From NCBI GenBank assembly GCA_016938515.1, contig JAFGUM010000380.1, forward strand, positions 1-5,410: DNA of 5,410 nt. The letters run 5' to 3'. Shown here piece by piece: positions 5,194 to 5,410 of the stretch. The position numbers were made by a program, and so were the translations under genes. The stretch comes from Spirochaetales bacterium (GTDB taxonomy: Bacteria > Spirochaetota > Spirochaetia > Treponematales > UBA12059). The notes under the pieces were generated by a model that was not told the DNA's origin, ran no database searches, and saw only the letters and a program-made list of their open reading frames with translations. Every line of letters starts with the position of its first letter. Within the stretch, counting starts at the first letter, position 1.

Positions 5194-5410
5194 TCTTCAT
5201 GTAACGGGTTCCAAAGGCTTCGTAGCCGTATGATGTCATTGACGAGCCAAAACCAGCTGGCAAGAATGGCATATCGACTATGAAGCGGGGTATACCTTCC
5301 CGCGCGAGCCGCCCTCTGGCCGTTTCGGCCATGCGCCGACCCAGGCCAAGGCGGCGGTGCTCGACAGCGACGAACAAGTAGACGAGCTTGCCAAACGAGC
5401 TGTCGGACAC
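5183..5410 (-). CDS. GNAT-family N-acetyltransferase, C-terminal part
   Basis: About 76 codons (75 residues plus stop) entering from the right edge; the N-terminus and true start lie outside. The GTG at 5410 has no visible context and is probably an internal valine. KLVYLFVAVEHRRLGLGRRM (8-27 of the visible part) is GNAT motif A: a beta strand followed by R-x-x-G-x-G (R19, G22, G24), the pyrophosphate-binding loop for acetyl-CoA, then a helix (MAETARGRLAREG). The end, YGYEAFGTRYMK (61-72), resembles the motif B region, where a family member usually has a Y-x-x-x-G-F-like segment. Substrate specificity sits mostly in the missing part and cannot be guessed. The stop codon overlaps that of the ATL gene in opposite orientation, with no space for a conventional terminator. 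Confidence 0.85.
   Translation of the reverse strand: MSDSSFGKLVYLFVAVEHRRLGLGRRMAETARGRLAREGIPRFIVDMPFLPAGFGSSMTSYGYEAFGTRYMKTND

Overview
This is an ordinary-looking stretch of a bacterial chromosome, GC-rich (my estimate is somewhat above half), with short intergenic gaps, clear AGGAGG-type ribosome binding sites and no sign of phage, transposon, CRISPR or RNA genes. I cannot place the organism firmly. A fabD-fabG pair, a GlgX debranching enzyme and a TPR/SEC-C protein would fit a free-living spirochaete among others, but that is an impression and not a demonstrated assignment.

Layout. Four genes run on the minus strand, read from right to left: fabD (4691 to 3765), fabG (3752 to 3003), glgX (2935 to 773) and a SEC-C zinc-motif protein with TPR-like helices (741 to 67). 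fabD and fabG are tightly coupled: the fabG ribosome binding site overlaps the fabD stop codon. glgX follows after a 67-base gap that holds its own Shine-Dalgarno and a possible weak promoter. The SEC-C gene follows glgX after 31 bases and probably shares its transcript. Upstream of fabD, and divergent from it, a small alkyltransferase-like (ATL) gene runs on the plus strand (4842 to 5186). It converges with a partial GNAT acetyltransferase gene that enters from the right edge on the minus strand (5183 to 5410, N-terminus missing). The first 66 bases hold no gene I can support.

How the genes relate. FabD (malonyl-CoA to ACP transfer) and FabG (3-ketoacyl-ACP reduction) act in type II fatty acid synthesis. 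The usual acpP and fabF partners do not follow fabG here. GlgX removes alpha-1,6 branches during glycogen breakdown. The ATL protein has Trp-Trp where O6-alkylguanine methyltransferases have Cys-His, so it should bind alkylated guanine and flag it for repair without dealkylating it. The SEC-C and GNAT proteins cannot be given specific substrates from sequence.

I see no undescribed multi-gene system. The points most worth a second look are local. An 18-base near-palindrome is centred on a CTAG that supplies both stop codons of the converging ATL and GNAT genes. A 15-bp-arm inverted repeat lies inside glgX. A 12-base tandem repeat encodes the ATL tail. A GC-rich hairpin sits one base from the fabD Shine-Dalgarno.
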